This document shows positions 11,114-22,781 of a stretch of DNA of 64,000 nt, in pieces. A program made the translations under genes and the position numbers. The notes below the pieces were generated by a model. The model did no database searches, was not told where the DNA came from, and saw nothing but the letters and a program-made list of their open reading frames with translations. Positions within the stretch are counted from its first letter, which is position 1, and each line of letters opens with the position of its first letter. The stretch comes from Terfezia claveryi (taxonomy: Eukaryota > Ascomycota > Pezizomycetes > Pezizales > Pezizaceae): assembly GCA_015179025.1 (NCBI GenBank), contig WHUX01000003.1, positions 558,001 to 622,000 on the forward strand. The letters run 5' to 3'.

Positions 11114-12984
11114 GGTCCGGCTGTCTGTAATTCATCCGACTGATGGATGTTTCGATGTGGCAGCCAAAAGGAGAAGTCAGCTATACCTTCCTAGGTTGGT
11201 ACCCATCACTCATCCAGGGCGGTGTCTCGAAGCATGATTATTGAAAATTCCCAAGTTCTGCAGTCTGCCAATGGTGACTATGTACATAATGTCGGAAACA
11301 AGTTGCCGCGAACTAGCGAAATCAGGGATGGCGAATAGTCTTAGACTTGTTGGTCTTGACCGTGTGTATCTGTCATACAAGGTGATCCAGGTAGGTTGTT
11401 TCAGCTATCGTTCGGGAATCGAGGGTCACAAACGGAGATGACTGGGGAATTCGATCAGTGTTTAAGGCAAAAACGAACAATACTATTGGACGAAAAATTG
11501 GTCGGCCGATCATATATTCTACCAGGCCGTGGACCAAATCACTTTCAATTCTGCCCCTCCACCAATTGCAACCTCCTCGGCGGGTTGATCTTACAACAAA
11601 ACAAAAGAATACTCGCAGCTGTTTGTGCATGCGAGTGCTAACTGCGGAGAGTGAGATGCAAGTACAGTCCCGAGATATAAGTCTTAGTAAACACCGAAAA
11701 CACACCAAAAGTGCCCTTCGTAGACAACTGCATAATTACACTCACCTTATAAATCTCTACGAGCGGCTTTTTGGATAGAGTTTGAGCTTGATATGAAGTT
11801 AGCAAATCTAAAGTTATGGGACGATAGAAGTTCTTGTGAGCTTACAATATAACTATCGGTGTCTAGGCAAACCTGGCACCCAGTGATCACATTTTGTCCT
11901 AGCGGTTACACTCCCCAACAGTTCTTCAGCTGCCCTGGTGATATTTGAAACTGAAAAGCTGTGAAAACGAGCTATTCCCTATATAGTTTAGTACAGTTTC
12001 TGCCATTTTGGAATCGGCTGACTTCTGTGACGTTTAACCAGGCTGTAAAAATCAGAGGAAAGACAGTATGCTTTTCTCTTAAATCTTCAATTTTTTATAT
12101 GTAACTATTTGCTGGGCTCGGTTTTTAACATTTTTCACACGATATCCACATTTGGTGTGTTTTGGAGTCCTACCAAGACTATGTCCTGCTCCGTACTCCG
12201 TGCAATATGAATTTTTTTGGCGGTAGGTAACCGGGTCTGGTGAAATGCGAAACATTCTTTCCTATGATAGGAGGCAGGGGTCAGATCTGGTCCGCTGGTT
12301 TGGTGTAAGCTGACGCGAGGCTGAGATGATGTTAAAGCTGATGCAGAGCCCCAATTTGGAATCTCGCCCGTTGTACATATTGCTTTGTACGGAATTTGGT
12401 CCATTCAGGACATTGGGCTGGCGGATTAACACCCCCAAACATGCAATCCCCGGTGAATTTTTTTTTTTCAAAAAGCAAAATTATACGATTACGGCACTCA
12501 TAGGTATAATGATCAGAACAGATTAAGATTAAGTTTATCGGGAAGTAGCGGCGATTGCCGCCTTCCTGTGGAGAGTTGGGTATTCCGGCTGACTGTGCCT
12601 GCTTGAAAAGTTTGCTGAACCAGATGGAGAACTTGACAAGAAACATATCTATGGTCACAAACTCGAGAAAGGGAGAATATCCGCTTCTCGACCCACTGCC
12701 CCAACAGCCCAATTCCAGCTGAAAGCCTAGTAACCTGCCTTTACGGCTAACCTAGTTTAGCCTGTTGCCGATAGTGTAGCAAAAAGGAATTCAAGATCCA
12801 TTTACCAGAAGTTGTAATTGCAGATTACCGTTGACAATTCCAGAAGCTAGAAATACTTCCAGAAAATTGTGCATACTCTGGGATATTGTTCAAGAGTGTT
12901 GCAAGCTATACGAGATACACCTCTGTGTGCTTCCCCAACATCATGGGTTCATGACGAGTCAGATCATGTACTCTCGAAAAGTTT
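11114..12984. other. Intergenic, no supported gene
   Basis: Several overlapping 60-126-codon frames on both strands (11373-11778, 12135-12712) lack domain signal or splice continuity. I treat them as chance frames or old repeat remnants. Confidence 0.4.
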
Positions 12985-13078
12985 GTGTTTTCTTCTTTCC
13001 TCAAAAAATAACCCATTACCCGTTATATGGCCATAAGCGAAGCTAGCTCGGATTCAGGTCACACAAGTTAATCTGCCA
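12985..13078 (-). mobile_element. SINE-like retroposon, copy 6 (diverged)
   Basis: Reverse strand: TGGCAGATTAACTTG, GACCTGAATCC, CATATAACGGGTAATGGGTT, ATTTTTTGAGG. It retains the A-box-like TGGCAGATTAA but the GC-rich hairpin is eroded. Confidence 0.5.
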
Positions 13079-13335
13079 GCCGAATTGTTTCAAAGAATAA
13101 CTCTTATTCTTAAACTACAGGCCAGGAAGCACCCTATTGGGGTTACATGCAGACTGAAATGACATTTGCATGCGCCAAGAAAATTATCCGGAACTTCACA
13201 CCCCCTGCTCAATTGTTGCGTGTATCCAATATTTGACCCAGTAATTGTTAATTGGTGAGCTCTATATCAACCCCAACTTTCCCTTAGTTGGCTCTCATAA
13301 TAGTAAGTGTGGAGTCGTTTGGATTTAAATAAATA

Positions 13336-14785
13336 TTGGCGTTGGATGGACCCTCGGCGACAATGGCTTCACTCGTCGACAACAACGTCAGTCATATTCT
13401 CATCAAAAGCGCTACTTGGGCTACCTTGTATTCCCATGATCGCCAACATTTCATCAACACGATTCTCCTCACCAACCTGTTTAACCGCAGATTCCGATGG
13501 TGGCTGGCAGCTAGTGTTGGGGTTATATCACTCAGTATTTCTCTATCAATCAGCATCCCCGGTGTTTCCGCGGCCCGGAGAGAGCGATCTCAGCAACAGT
13601 GCAAGACATTGGACGGTAACCGGGATATGTACGGCATCGGGATTCGAATTGCAACGTACCTCCAGGGCGTGATGACCATATTTGGGGAGGTATACACCGC
13701 GGAGCCTAAATATGCTGCGGCTCTCACTTCCGTGAATTTGTGGTATCTGTGGGCCTTGCTCAGCACTTGGGGATTTTGCAAGGAGCCAGAGCATACTTCG
13801 TGGCGTGATGTTGACATGCTACGTGCTTTGGGTGATACGATTTCGTATATTAATCTAGGCGCGCTTCTCCTCCCCGCGAAGAAATTGGAGCTCGAGAGTG
13901 TCTTCACAAGGATTATGCGATGGGTTACCATGTTAGTATGGCAGCTCGGTAGCCCAACTGTGGGTATAAGCCAGCCGGATCCTATCATCGTCGAGTGTGA
14001 TCACGATTGGTTTTTTTTCATATACAATAGTGCAGCTACAGGCAGACATCCACGCATGTTATTCAACAGCTTCTTTATTTGGGGCACATTACTGGTTGCG
14101 ATACCAATGGTCACGATGAGGATCCTGGTTTATGTGTCACAATTCCCCCGTGGCAAGGCTGAGGAGGCCCTCAATTGTTGCAAAGACACTCTTGGGGAAA
14201 ACAAGAATTCACGGCTAGGACTCTGGGTTGATATCCTTTATATTTACCCTGTGGGAGATATCATGGCCCTGTTAGATACGGTTAGTTAGATTGTGCCCTG
14301 TTACTATTTAATCACCCTTCCGAAGCCTTTTATGAAGAACAAAGTACAATGTTGTAACGAACAAGTAGGAAAGCCCGGCGAGCTACAAGGCCAGGTGGTA
14401 CGCTTACCTCACGGAGCGTTATTCATTACAACCCAATACATTTCCACCTACATATACTCCTTCGACGTCGTCAGCGCGCTCATCGTTATCACAGCTCATG
14501 TGGACAGCGGCAAATGTACCTCGTGGCATCAAAAACCGGATCGACGGTTCGCAAGCAAGGATCATATGGAACGTTGCATTTCTCTTATACAGCATTCTAA
14601 CACTTGAGTTCACCATTCTGGCAAACAATATCCAGGGTGTGAACGACATGCTGTCTCTGGGGCAGATCCTACCGTTGGTTATTAGTGTGGGTGCATTGCT
14701 GGCAATGTGCACGGAAGCGATAACCAAAGGCCGAAGGAAACTCTATGGTGTCCCTCTCTGGGATCGCGAAAAATATCTCGCTTGA
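13336..14785 (+). CDS. Fungal multi-pass membrane protein, probably damaged
   Basis: A 317-residue frame (13336-14289; alternative start ATG at 13363) carries the motif DMYGIGIRIATYLQ near residue 96, seen in a large family of uncharacterised fungal multi-pass membrane proteins. Hydrophobic segments lie near residues 55-75 and 243-268. Family-like sequence resumes at 14465-14785 in another frame (ANVPRGIKNRIDGSQ, IIWNVAFLLYSILTLEF, GVNDMLSLGQILPLVIS), giving the expected C-terminal half. A GTTAGT donor at 14281 could start an intron over the in-frame TAG, but I found no single splice that joins the halves, and a frameshift near 14490 is likely. Either a gene with unresolved introns or a young pseudogene. 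Function unknown. Confidence 0.5.
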
Positions 14786-15708
14786 TTTGATAGGGTGGTT
14801 CAAGGAAATAATGGGAGCTGATTTATGGTATTCGGGAAGAAGTGAGCCATTCGTATCATGGATATGTAGCCGTAGAATCCCTCGTTTATTCGCGGAAGGC
14901 CTGGGCCACTCGCGCGAGGCCTGGCTCGCGGGGGGCCCGGGCCAGCCGCAACACATATTACCCCAGTAAGTAAAATTTTGATACATAGTGGGAGTAAAGT
15001 ATGGAATGAGATTGGACATTAAGCAGAAGGGCCGGCAACATGTATTGTGTCCTCCTTAGAGCATTTTGACGATGACAAGCTGGAACGAGATTTGTTGGTA
15101 CACATGAGATTTGTAGGATAACATCGGGTAGTACATTCTCGGCTCAAACGCAAACAGGAACAGTGGCAGGTTTGACATTTGCCGTTACTTTTACATGTAT
15201 TTCAGGCTCTGTCAATGTAATTAAGGAAGCAGCCTATGTGCATTGGTTGCATGTCGGTCAATTCTAGGAATATAAAGTGATACTGGTTCACCAACATCAA
15301 ATTGTGCAATGTCTTGGGATTTGGTTGTATTTCATACTGATCTGCGTACAAGCCTTTACAGCATGGGCCTGAACTCGAACCAATAAAAGAGAGAAATCTG
15401 GTACAGCACTTTCGAATAGTTTACTTATCGCTACCTTGGACACCAGCACCTGGCGCATTAGCACCTGGTGTATCAGCAACTGGCCCATCAGAAATTTCTT
15501 GTCTTTCATTTTCTGAACTACTGTTGGAAGCAAATAGAGATTCTATTGGTTAATAATGATGATCCATCGTCAGGATCATCTGATGGGTATCGGAAGACTG
15601 GCCTGACTATCTGAATATGTGCAATTGGTGGTAAGGCCATCTCATCTCCCCTTTCAGTAATAAGCAGTGGCAAGCATGCCTTGACTGGCGAGTCTTTGTT
15701 ATGTGGCA

Positions 15709-15824
15709 ATTCAGATTAACTTGCCTTATCCTGAATCCACCCGGGCTTCCAGGTTGCTCATCATAGTCTCCTTACTGGAATCGAATATGTTTAATGTATA
15801 TTTTTTTCTTTTAGAAAAAAAAAA
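15709..15824 (+). mobile_element. SINE-like retroposon, copy 7 (with perfect TSD)
   Basis: About 116 bp: CAGATTAACTTGCCTTATCC, TGAATCCACCCGGG, GCTCATCATAGTC, TACTGGAATCGAATATG, then an A10 tail. It is bounded by perfect 11-bp direct repeats GTTATGTGGCA at 15698-15708 and 15825-15835. The homologous insertion in element E copy 1 shows that it predates duplication of E. Confidence 0.75.
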
Positions 15825-16019
15825 GTTATGTGGCAGGTATGCATTGCATGGCGAGCTCACCAGATGTCACTAGCATCTTGAGTGGTACTTAAGCATAGGT
15901 ATTGCCAGTGGTAAGCGCGTCTGAGGCCTCTTGTGCCAGGTACCGTAAGCACCCGGTGGGTGTCTAGTTCAGGGGGATGGGGTCACCCCAATAGCCACAT
16001 TATCGAAATTATCGAGATA

Positions 16020-16639
16020 CAGATACTCTCAATATAAGAATATTTGATATAAGAATATACTTGATATAAGAATATCCCCTCCCCCTGCCCCCATACAAAA
16101 TAAGAATATATTTGATAGAAGAATATTCTCTTTTTCTCGTGGTTGTTTAGGTATTCTTATAGCCAGAGTACCTGATTGGGTAATGTATAAACAGCCTAGC
16201 CAGAATAGGGAGGCTTATCGATAAGAAATACCCCGCACAACCAACAATGCTCCACCGTAAGCACACAACGCCGTCAAAACCAACACCGTGATACAACAAT
16301 ACTACTACACCTACAATACCACCTCCGAACTCCCGAACAAATACTATATGCCTGCTACTGGTGCATTGAAACGCCAATCAAGGGTGGACTGAAGAAGAAC
16401 GCAAGGAGTATATATGACTATGCAAATGCACATACCTGATCTCACATGGCGAGTTACCGCCTTCTTCACTTCATCCGGGGCTGTTCCTGGTCCTCCTTCC
16501 TCTACCACACGTTAATTCTCTTATTTGATGTACACCTTTGGTAGTTACCCTGACATTTGACATAAGAATATATATGGTATAAGAATATTCCCCCCCCCCT
16601 TCCCCCGCCGGACGATATTCTTATATCGAGAGTATACTG
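16020..16639. mobile_element. TA-flanked MITE (mariner/pogo-like), 620 bp
   Basis: The ends are inverted: CAGATACTCTCAATATAAGA on the left, and CAGTATACTCTCGATATAAG as the reverse complement of the right end. They are flanked by TA on both sides (16018-16019 and 16640-16641). Element E copy 1 has the uninterrupted site with one TA (AAGATACCGT), so both the insertion and the TA duplication are demonstrated. The interior has several subterminal ATAAGAATAT repeats and C-rich spacers but no transposase. TA duplication and CAGT termini fit the Tc1/mariner-pogo superfamily. Confidence 0.75.
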
Positions 16640-16727
16640 TACCGTAAACCTCATTTTTCTCATACTCGACCAGCGGGGCCCGGGCCTTCCGCGAGTTTAA
16701 TCCCCTCGTGGCTGGCCCGGAACATGC

Positions 16728-16905
16728 TACAGGCCCACTTCCATCCTACAAAATCTTAAACTCCTCCCTGGTGTGAAACACATCTCACAAATAGTATGTT
16801 GGAAGTTCTGAAGGTGGGGCGGTAGCTGAAGGAGGCGATGTGTAAGAGGGAGAGCTAGATGAATAAATAATGGGGTCGGCTGTAGATCTTTCTGCGCTTT
16901 TTTCA
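16728..16905 (-). pseudogene. Fragment of an F-box gene copy
   Basis: GCCCACTTCCATCCTA matches the 3' coding end of the neighbouring F-box gene (17508). About 50 bases later, ATGTTGGAAGTTCTGAAGGT, then GTGGGGCGG..TGAAGGAGGCGATGTG, matches that gene's F-box region (17950-18030). The intervening ~400 bp are deleted. It is a truncated third copy in the same orientation. Confidence 0.6.
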
Positions 16906-17479
16906 ACTACTTCCCTAGTATTTGGTTATTAAGCGAGTCAAATTGCCATTAACCACCAATATACATAGTGTGATACTCTAAGTAGTTGATAGAAATAATC
17001 AACAATGATAAACCTCGCTCCAGTAATGTACTTGTTTGATTCCTAAGGCTTATTTATATAAGCTTAGTTGCCGATAGAGCTATGCAGAAGGGATAAATGA
17101 TATATTTATGTGTACTCTGATTTGCATTGCAGCATGAGGTTGTGGTACGTACATATGTATCCCAGTACAAAGGATCCTTTTTATCTCCGACCCTGACCCC
17201 GACGCATCAGAAAACACTACTGACAGAATTGATGATATACCTATAATGATGAATTGAAAAAAAAAAGAATAGAAACAAAAAGTCGAAGTATCATTAGCGG
17301 AAACCGTTTGTTCAGAAGAAATAAGGGGAAAAAATTTCCCGCATGGCGAATGCATCCCTGCTATCAAGTCACAACATTGGTTTGTACATACATCCTTCTT
17401 TCCATTCCTCCTCCCAACCTTCGCTCCTTCATCCCCCAAAAACCCGTCACTACCCTCAACACAAAAGATATGACTATAC

Positions 17480-19661
17480 TTAAATTCCCGTAGTACTGTA
17501 CGCGCTACTGTACAAGCCCACTTCCACCCCCCTATCCGCACCTTCTCGCTCTCCAACACCCGCGCCCTGCTCCCTCTGCTGCCTTGCACTACACTCCCCC
17601 ATCACCCTCTTCATCTCCCTCGCCACTCTCCCCGCAATGGCCCATATCCTCCTGCGATTCGCCAACCCGGGGCTCCTAGGAACCACTACACACTCAAACT
17701 TCTGCTCAAGACTCTTTCCCCCCGCCAAGTTATTCGGCTCCTGAGTTAACTTCCTCGCCGCGGCCTCGAGGCCAGAGTTAGCTTCAAGGAGATATTGCAC
17801 CTTTCGATAAAGTCCTCTCCAATCTACCCCCTGCTCCTCCCTCCCCCGGGGAACCACGGATCCCTCCGGATCAAAACCACTGGCAGGTGTCAATACCGAC
17901 AGCCCTTGCAAAAACTCAAACTCCCCCCCAGAACAAAACGCATTCCGGAAATAGGACGTTGGAAGTTCTATGGTGGGGTGGATGAAGGAGGCGAGGGCGC
18001 GTGAGGAGAGGCGGAGGGAGGCGATGTGCGGGAGAGAGAGGTAGTTGAGGATTTGTAGGAGGAGCTCGGGTGGGAGGTAGGCAAAGGGGTCAGTGGCTGT
18101 AGAGGGGCCATATGGGGCGATGCGGGTGATGGGGGCGCTCTGACTTGGGGGGGGGAGGGTACTATAGCCTGGTGGGCTGATGCCGATGGTGATGGAAATA
18201 GATCCGTTAATGTTGGAGGTAGGAGAGGGTGGCAGCAGTTCTCGTAAGTAGGCTATTTCCTTAGTTGGGTCCGCCACCGCCACAAGTGCAGTGCCAGTAT
18301 AGTCCATCCGCGGACAGAACTCATCCTGATCATTATGAGGGTTTAGATGTGGCCACATATTTCTCGAACAAACAATTCCCAAATGAGGCGTAACTTCAAA
18401 ATCTGTACCCTCAGGGCCGTCGACAGGCCTGTTACAGTACGCAGTCATCGACTCGGCAAGCCCTGGGAAGTCCGACTCGGAGTTAAACTCGCAGCCTCTC
18501 TTTGACCAGTAGTTTGTGCCAGGCGTGCGCCCGAGATTGTGCAGGGCGATGAAAAGCGCAGGGAGGAAGTAGTTTGGATTGAGATTATCATTTGTAGCCA
18601 TAGCGGTAGTAATGGTATTTGTATCAGTACCACTAGTACTGGCACCAGCTCCCTCTCGCCGATCCCAAGACTTATTTTCCCTTGCCCACAAAAGCTTGAG
18701 GATCTCATGACACCGGTTGTGGATGATATATGTTAATATATCTGGACTCTGGCCACGCGCTGGGGCAGGGGCAGCTGCGTCTGCGGCGCTGGCCGTGAAA
18801 GGCCCAGTCATTGGGAGAGTAGTACTGGTGTTCCAGAACTCGAGTGGAATAGGAGTAAAGTTGCGAGTAAACCTGCGGGCGCAGATAGCGTTTCCAATGG
18901 TGGATTCGATGTAGTTACCGTAGACGGTTTGGGAACCGAGGCGCGGGTACGGGATGTAGGGTACTCGAACATGGCGTGTTTCGCAAATGGTGCGGCATGT
19001 GGGGTCAACTTCGACTAGAAGGTAGATTGAATGTTAGTATTGATATTGGGATATATGTGTTTTTGGAAAATCGCTAAATGGTATATGGTATATGGTATAT
19101 GGTATATGGTATATGGTATATGGTATATGGTATATGGTATATGGTATATGGTATATGGTATATGGTATATGATATATGGTATATGGTATATGGTATATAA
19201 TATATGGTATATGGTATATGGTTTATGGAAAATGGTTAAATAGTAAACGGTAAACGGTAAACGGTAAACGGTAAATGGTAAACGGTATACGGTATATGGT
19301 ATATGGCGGTGAGAAAACACTCGTAGCTAGAAATAAACGATATATTCCTAGAATCAACATCTACGTCAACGAGTTACAAATACCTACTCCCAATGCCATG
19401 TCTCGACCAACCCGACGTCATCGACCAGTCGTTCCCCCGCCACACAGGCATCTCCATCCCCTCCACCAGCGGTTCCGGTTCTACCAACCCCAATAATCCC
19501 ACATTCGCACACCTCACGCGATACGCTAAGCCCAACCCACACAGTGCACATAATGCTTCATATCTATATTTCACCGGGTCTGGAGATTCGCTTTTGCCTG
19601 AAGCTGGAGCGGTCCGGCGGTCCGGACGGGGGTAGGTGGAGTGGCGGCTCCGACGACACAT
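17480..19661 (-). CDS. F-box protein with N-terminal Cys motif (paralogue A)
   Basis: Two exons: 19388-19661 and 17480-19014, joined in frame (GTAGGT donor, TTCTAG acceptor), giving 602 residues. The N-terminus (MCRRSRHSTY...) has a CALCGLGLAYRVRC cluster near residues 37-50 that may bind zinc. The F-box lies near residues 398-445 (DPFAYLPPELLLQIL, then SLPHIASLRLSSRALASF). The C-terminus (VVPRSPGLANRRRIW..A) is shared with the paralogue at 20.6 kb. F-box proteins usually recruit substrates to SCF ubiquitin ligases through Skp1; the substrate here is unknown. The intron holds a long 7-mer tandem array. The exon model is supported by the same intron phase and flanking residues in the paralogue. 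Confidence 0.75.
19078..19305. repeat. Heptamer tandem repeat, GGTATAT / GGTAAAC
   Basis: Roughly 20 or more head-to-tail copies of GGTATAT, with an inner block of GGTAAAC variants around 19238-19285, returning to GGTATAT. It lies wholly in the intron of the F-box gene on the complementary strand. The paralogue's 170-nt intron lacks it. Confidence 0.85.
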
Positions 19662-20617
19662 TTTGGCAACGTGATCTCGCGTGCCCAGACTCTAGTCAAT
19701 CCCTCTTTGATGATGCAGGTCTCTGTGGTGGTTGAGGAGGAGGTGGTGGTCGCGGATGTAGACGTGTCACATAATGATGCGGGAGGTTTAACTAACGGAG
19801 AATATCAATAAACGTGAGGCTCCGCCAGTTTGGAGTAATGTTGTGGTTTATTTTACCGCGCAATATTGTGTTGTCTGTATGTACATATGTATATACAGAT
19901 ACTGTGCATTATATTGCGTACATAACAATCAGGCTGCAGATGTTTGTTGGTGTGCCACATGCGCCCTTATCATCCAAAGGCAACTGCGGGATAAACCCGC
20001 CTAAGAAGTACTTACACATCATTCGCGACGATGGCACTGCTGTTAGAAACATCACGAGGGAACAGACATGAACGATATACTGTACATATGTACAAGACAA
20101 TAGTAGTTATATAAGCAAGGCTGGCTGGTTGATCTGTCGGCAAAACTTCGATTTACGGGATGGATCAGGTACATTCCACGGCTGTTTACCCCGTCTACTT
20201 ACAGGATATGTACAGATTATTATTTAACTTTATAGAATTTTCGGCTTGTGTGATCGATCTACGGATACAGGTAGATCTAACTACAGTAGATCTTTCCTGT
20301 AGTATGGACGCGTAATAAAATGTACGGTGTACTGTACGGCTGCACTGTATAAACTTACGATCGACACCCCGCAAGGTTCCAGCTTCCCAGCAAAGTTGTA
20401 CGACAGCCGGTGAAATAAAATAAAATACTTGTCAAATAGTCCTAACACAAAATCAAAGCTGATCTTTATCTATGTTGGTTGATATTCCCATTTATTAGCC
20501 TCCCTCCCCCACATTATCCTTTGCTCTAGAAGCGATACATCAACACATCACCAAACCGCCCCCGCCTCCCCCCCCCCCCCCAACCTTCAACCACTGACGG
20601 AGCCCTACATCACCAAA
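19662..20617. promoter_or_regulatory. Shared divergent promoter region of the two F-box genes
   Basis: Head-to-head spacing of 956 bp. It contains clustered TAGATCT motifs around 20268-20298 and a C-rich tract (about 20560-20585) just upstream of the plus-strand ATG. No other coding signal. Promoter function is inferred from gene arrangement only. Confidence 0.4.
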
Positions 20618-22781
20618 ATGTGTCGGCTCAACCGCAGCTACATCCGCTCCCGCTCTGTCTATGCCCGTCCAGACCGCGTGTCACAGTGCACTCAAACCTC
20701 AGACAGAACAGAACCCGCAGACCCCACGAAGAATAAATACGAGGCCTTCTGTGCGCTCTGTGGGTTGGGCTTGATATATCGTGTGAGATGTGCGAATTCG
20801 GTGCTGTTGGAGTTGCCAAATCCGAAACCCTGGGAGGGGAGGGTGCGGAGAATTGAGGGCCGGATATCGCAGTGTTGGTCGAGAAATGCAATTGGGAGTA
20901 GGTGTCTAATATTTGTGTCTCGTTGATATATCCAACCTCCGTACAATCCTATTCTTGCTTGCGTTTTGCCCTTGTTTATGTATTCCATACATCATATTTT
21001 ATTGCCATCTTCCATATCCTATTCTACATATATATATGCTGATACTAAACCCCCCTCGACCTCCTAGTCGAACTCGACCCCACAACCCGCACCATCAGCG
21101 AAAACTCCCAAGTCTCAGTACCTTACGTCCCACAATTAAACGAGGGCTCCCAAACAGTCTACGGCAACCACATCGAATCCATCATTGCAGGCCGCTATAT
21201 CCTCGCCAGCAAACCCACCCGCACCGTTCCCATCCCCCCCGGGTTCGCCCCCAGCTTCAACTGGGACACCGGTGCCGCTTCCTCAGTAGCCGGGCCTTCC
21301 AGAGCCAGCACCGCATACACAGCTACCCCTCCCCCTACCCAGAGTGCAGCAAAAGCAACATACCTCATCCACGACCGGTGCTACGAGATCCTCAAGTTCG
21401 CTTGGGCAAGGGAAAATATTCCTTGGGGTCTGCGAGGGGAGAATTTAGCCGTTGGGCTACAAGTCATCCCTCGGCCATCGCCGTGGTCACCCGGCAATGT
21501 TAGTCGATATAGCTCTGGCTATGGGAAATCCACCCCTCATCTGGATGTGTTAGCAGCCTCTCCCGAGGGTCTCCCGGGCACGAGGCCTCTCGCCGCTGTC
21601 GCAGACATTACCAGTAGTTGTGATACGTCTACAAATACAACGATCAGTCTCAATCAAAACCATTTACTCCCTGCACTCTTCACCGCACTCCACAGCCTTG
21701 GACGCAAACCTGGCAAAAACTACTGGTCGCAGAAAGACTGCGAGTTTGATTCCGAGGCAGACTTTCCCGGACTTGCCGAGTCGATGAATGCAAATAGTTG
21801 TGATAGCAGACGAGTCGCCGACCCCGACGCTGCCGGTGGTACAGCTCTTGACACTACTCCTCATTTGGGGATTGTGTGCTCAAGAGATATGTGGCCGCAC
21901 TTAAACCCTCATACTGATCAGGACGAGTTCTGTCCGCGGTTGGACTATACTGGCACTGCACTCGTGGCGGTAGCGGACCCAATTAAGGAGGTGCCTTGGT
22001 TACGAGAGCTGATGAAGATATCGATATTCCCTTCGCCTTCTACCCTTGACGGAACAATTTTCTCCTCTACCAATACCCCCACCCTACCAAGCTCTGACAA
22101 CGACCCTCCCGGTACCCCTTCCCCGAGCGCCTTCATTTGGTCCCCCCCGCAGAGTCCCCCTAGGCCTACTACCCGCATCACTCCCCGTGGCCCCTCCACC
22201 ACCACTGATCCCTTCACACTCCTCCCCCCGAACTCCTCCTACAAATCCTCACCTACCTCTCCCTCCCAAATATCTCCTCCCTCCGCCTCTCCTCACGATA
22301 CCTCGCCTCCTTCATACACCCCACCACGGACCTCCCAGAATCGTACTTTAGAGATGCGTTTAGACCAGGGGGGGAGTTTGAGTTTTGTTTGGGGCTCTCG
22401 GCCTCGATACCTCGTTTTGTGGGGGAGAGGGCACAGGATTTTATGATTATGCCGGAGAAGGGGGGGGGAGGAGTAGATTGGAAGGAGCTTTACCGAAAGG
22501 TGCAGTATTTACTTGAAGTGAACTCCGAGGCCGCGGCAGGGAAGATTGAGAATGGGAGTTATGTGGAGACGGAGTGGGTTGAGCAGCGGCTTGGACGTGT
22601 AGCGGTTCCCAGAAGTCCTGGATTGGCGAATTGCAGGAGGATTTGGGGCATTGCGATGAAGGTGGCGAAGGAGATGAGGAGACTGATGGAAGAGTGGGGT
22701 GCAGGGGAGACAAGAGGTGCGTATACGGATATAGATGTGGGCGTGCAGCACGGACAATACTATAGGGGATTAGTGATATAG
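20618..22781 (+). pseudogene. F-box protein paralogue B with a one-base frameshift
   Basis: Exon 1 20618-20897 and exon 2 from 21068 use the same phase-1 intron as paralogue A (GTAGGT donor, CTCCTAG acceptor). The protein parallels A throughout: CALCGLGLIYRVRC, NYWSQKDCEFDSEADFPGLA, PHLGIVCSRDMWPHLNPH, DPFTLLPP. At 22223-22231 the C6G run is one base short relative to A, so the frame leaves the F-box right after LLPP. The original frame resumes in the shifted register and stays open about 180 codons to the stop at 22781 (PGGEFEFCLGLS, VDWKELYRKVQYLLE, VAVPRSPGLANCRRIW). A very recent mutation or a homopolymer sequencing error; no other lesion is seen. Confidence 0.7.

Larger units (their letters stand above)
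14890..16722 (+). repeat. Dispersed element E, copy 2, with GC-rich inverted ends
   Basis: Homologous to 7903-8995 once the 620-bp MITE (16020-16639) is removed (about 1.2 kb versus 1.1 kb). The edges carry GC-rich inverted motifs: CGCGGAAGGCCTGGGCC near 14891 and GGCCCGGGCCTTCCGCGAG near 16678, plus GGGCCCGGGCCAGCC near 14934 and GGCTGGCCCGG near 16711. These suggest a non-autonomous DNA transposon. No transposase frame is visible. Confidence 0.6.

Noticed and set aside
20913..21503. 196-codon plus-strand frame
   Set aside because: Out-of-frame shadow of F-box paralogue B exon 2 and its intron.
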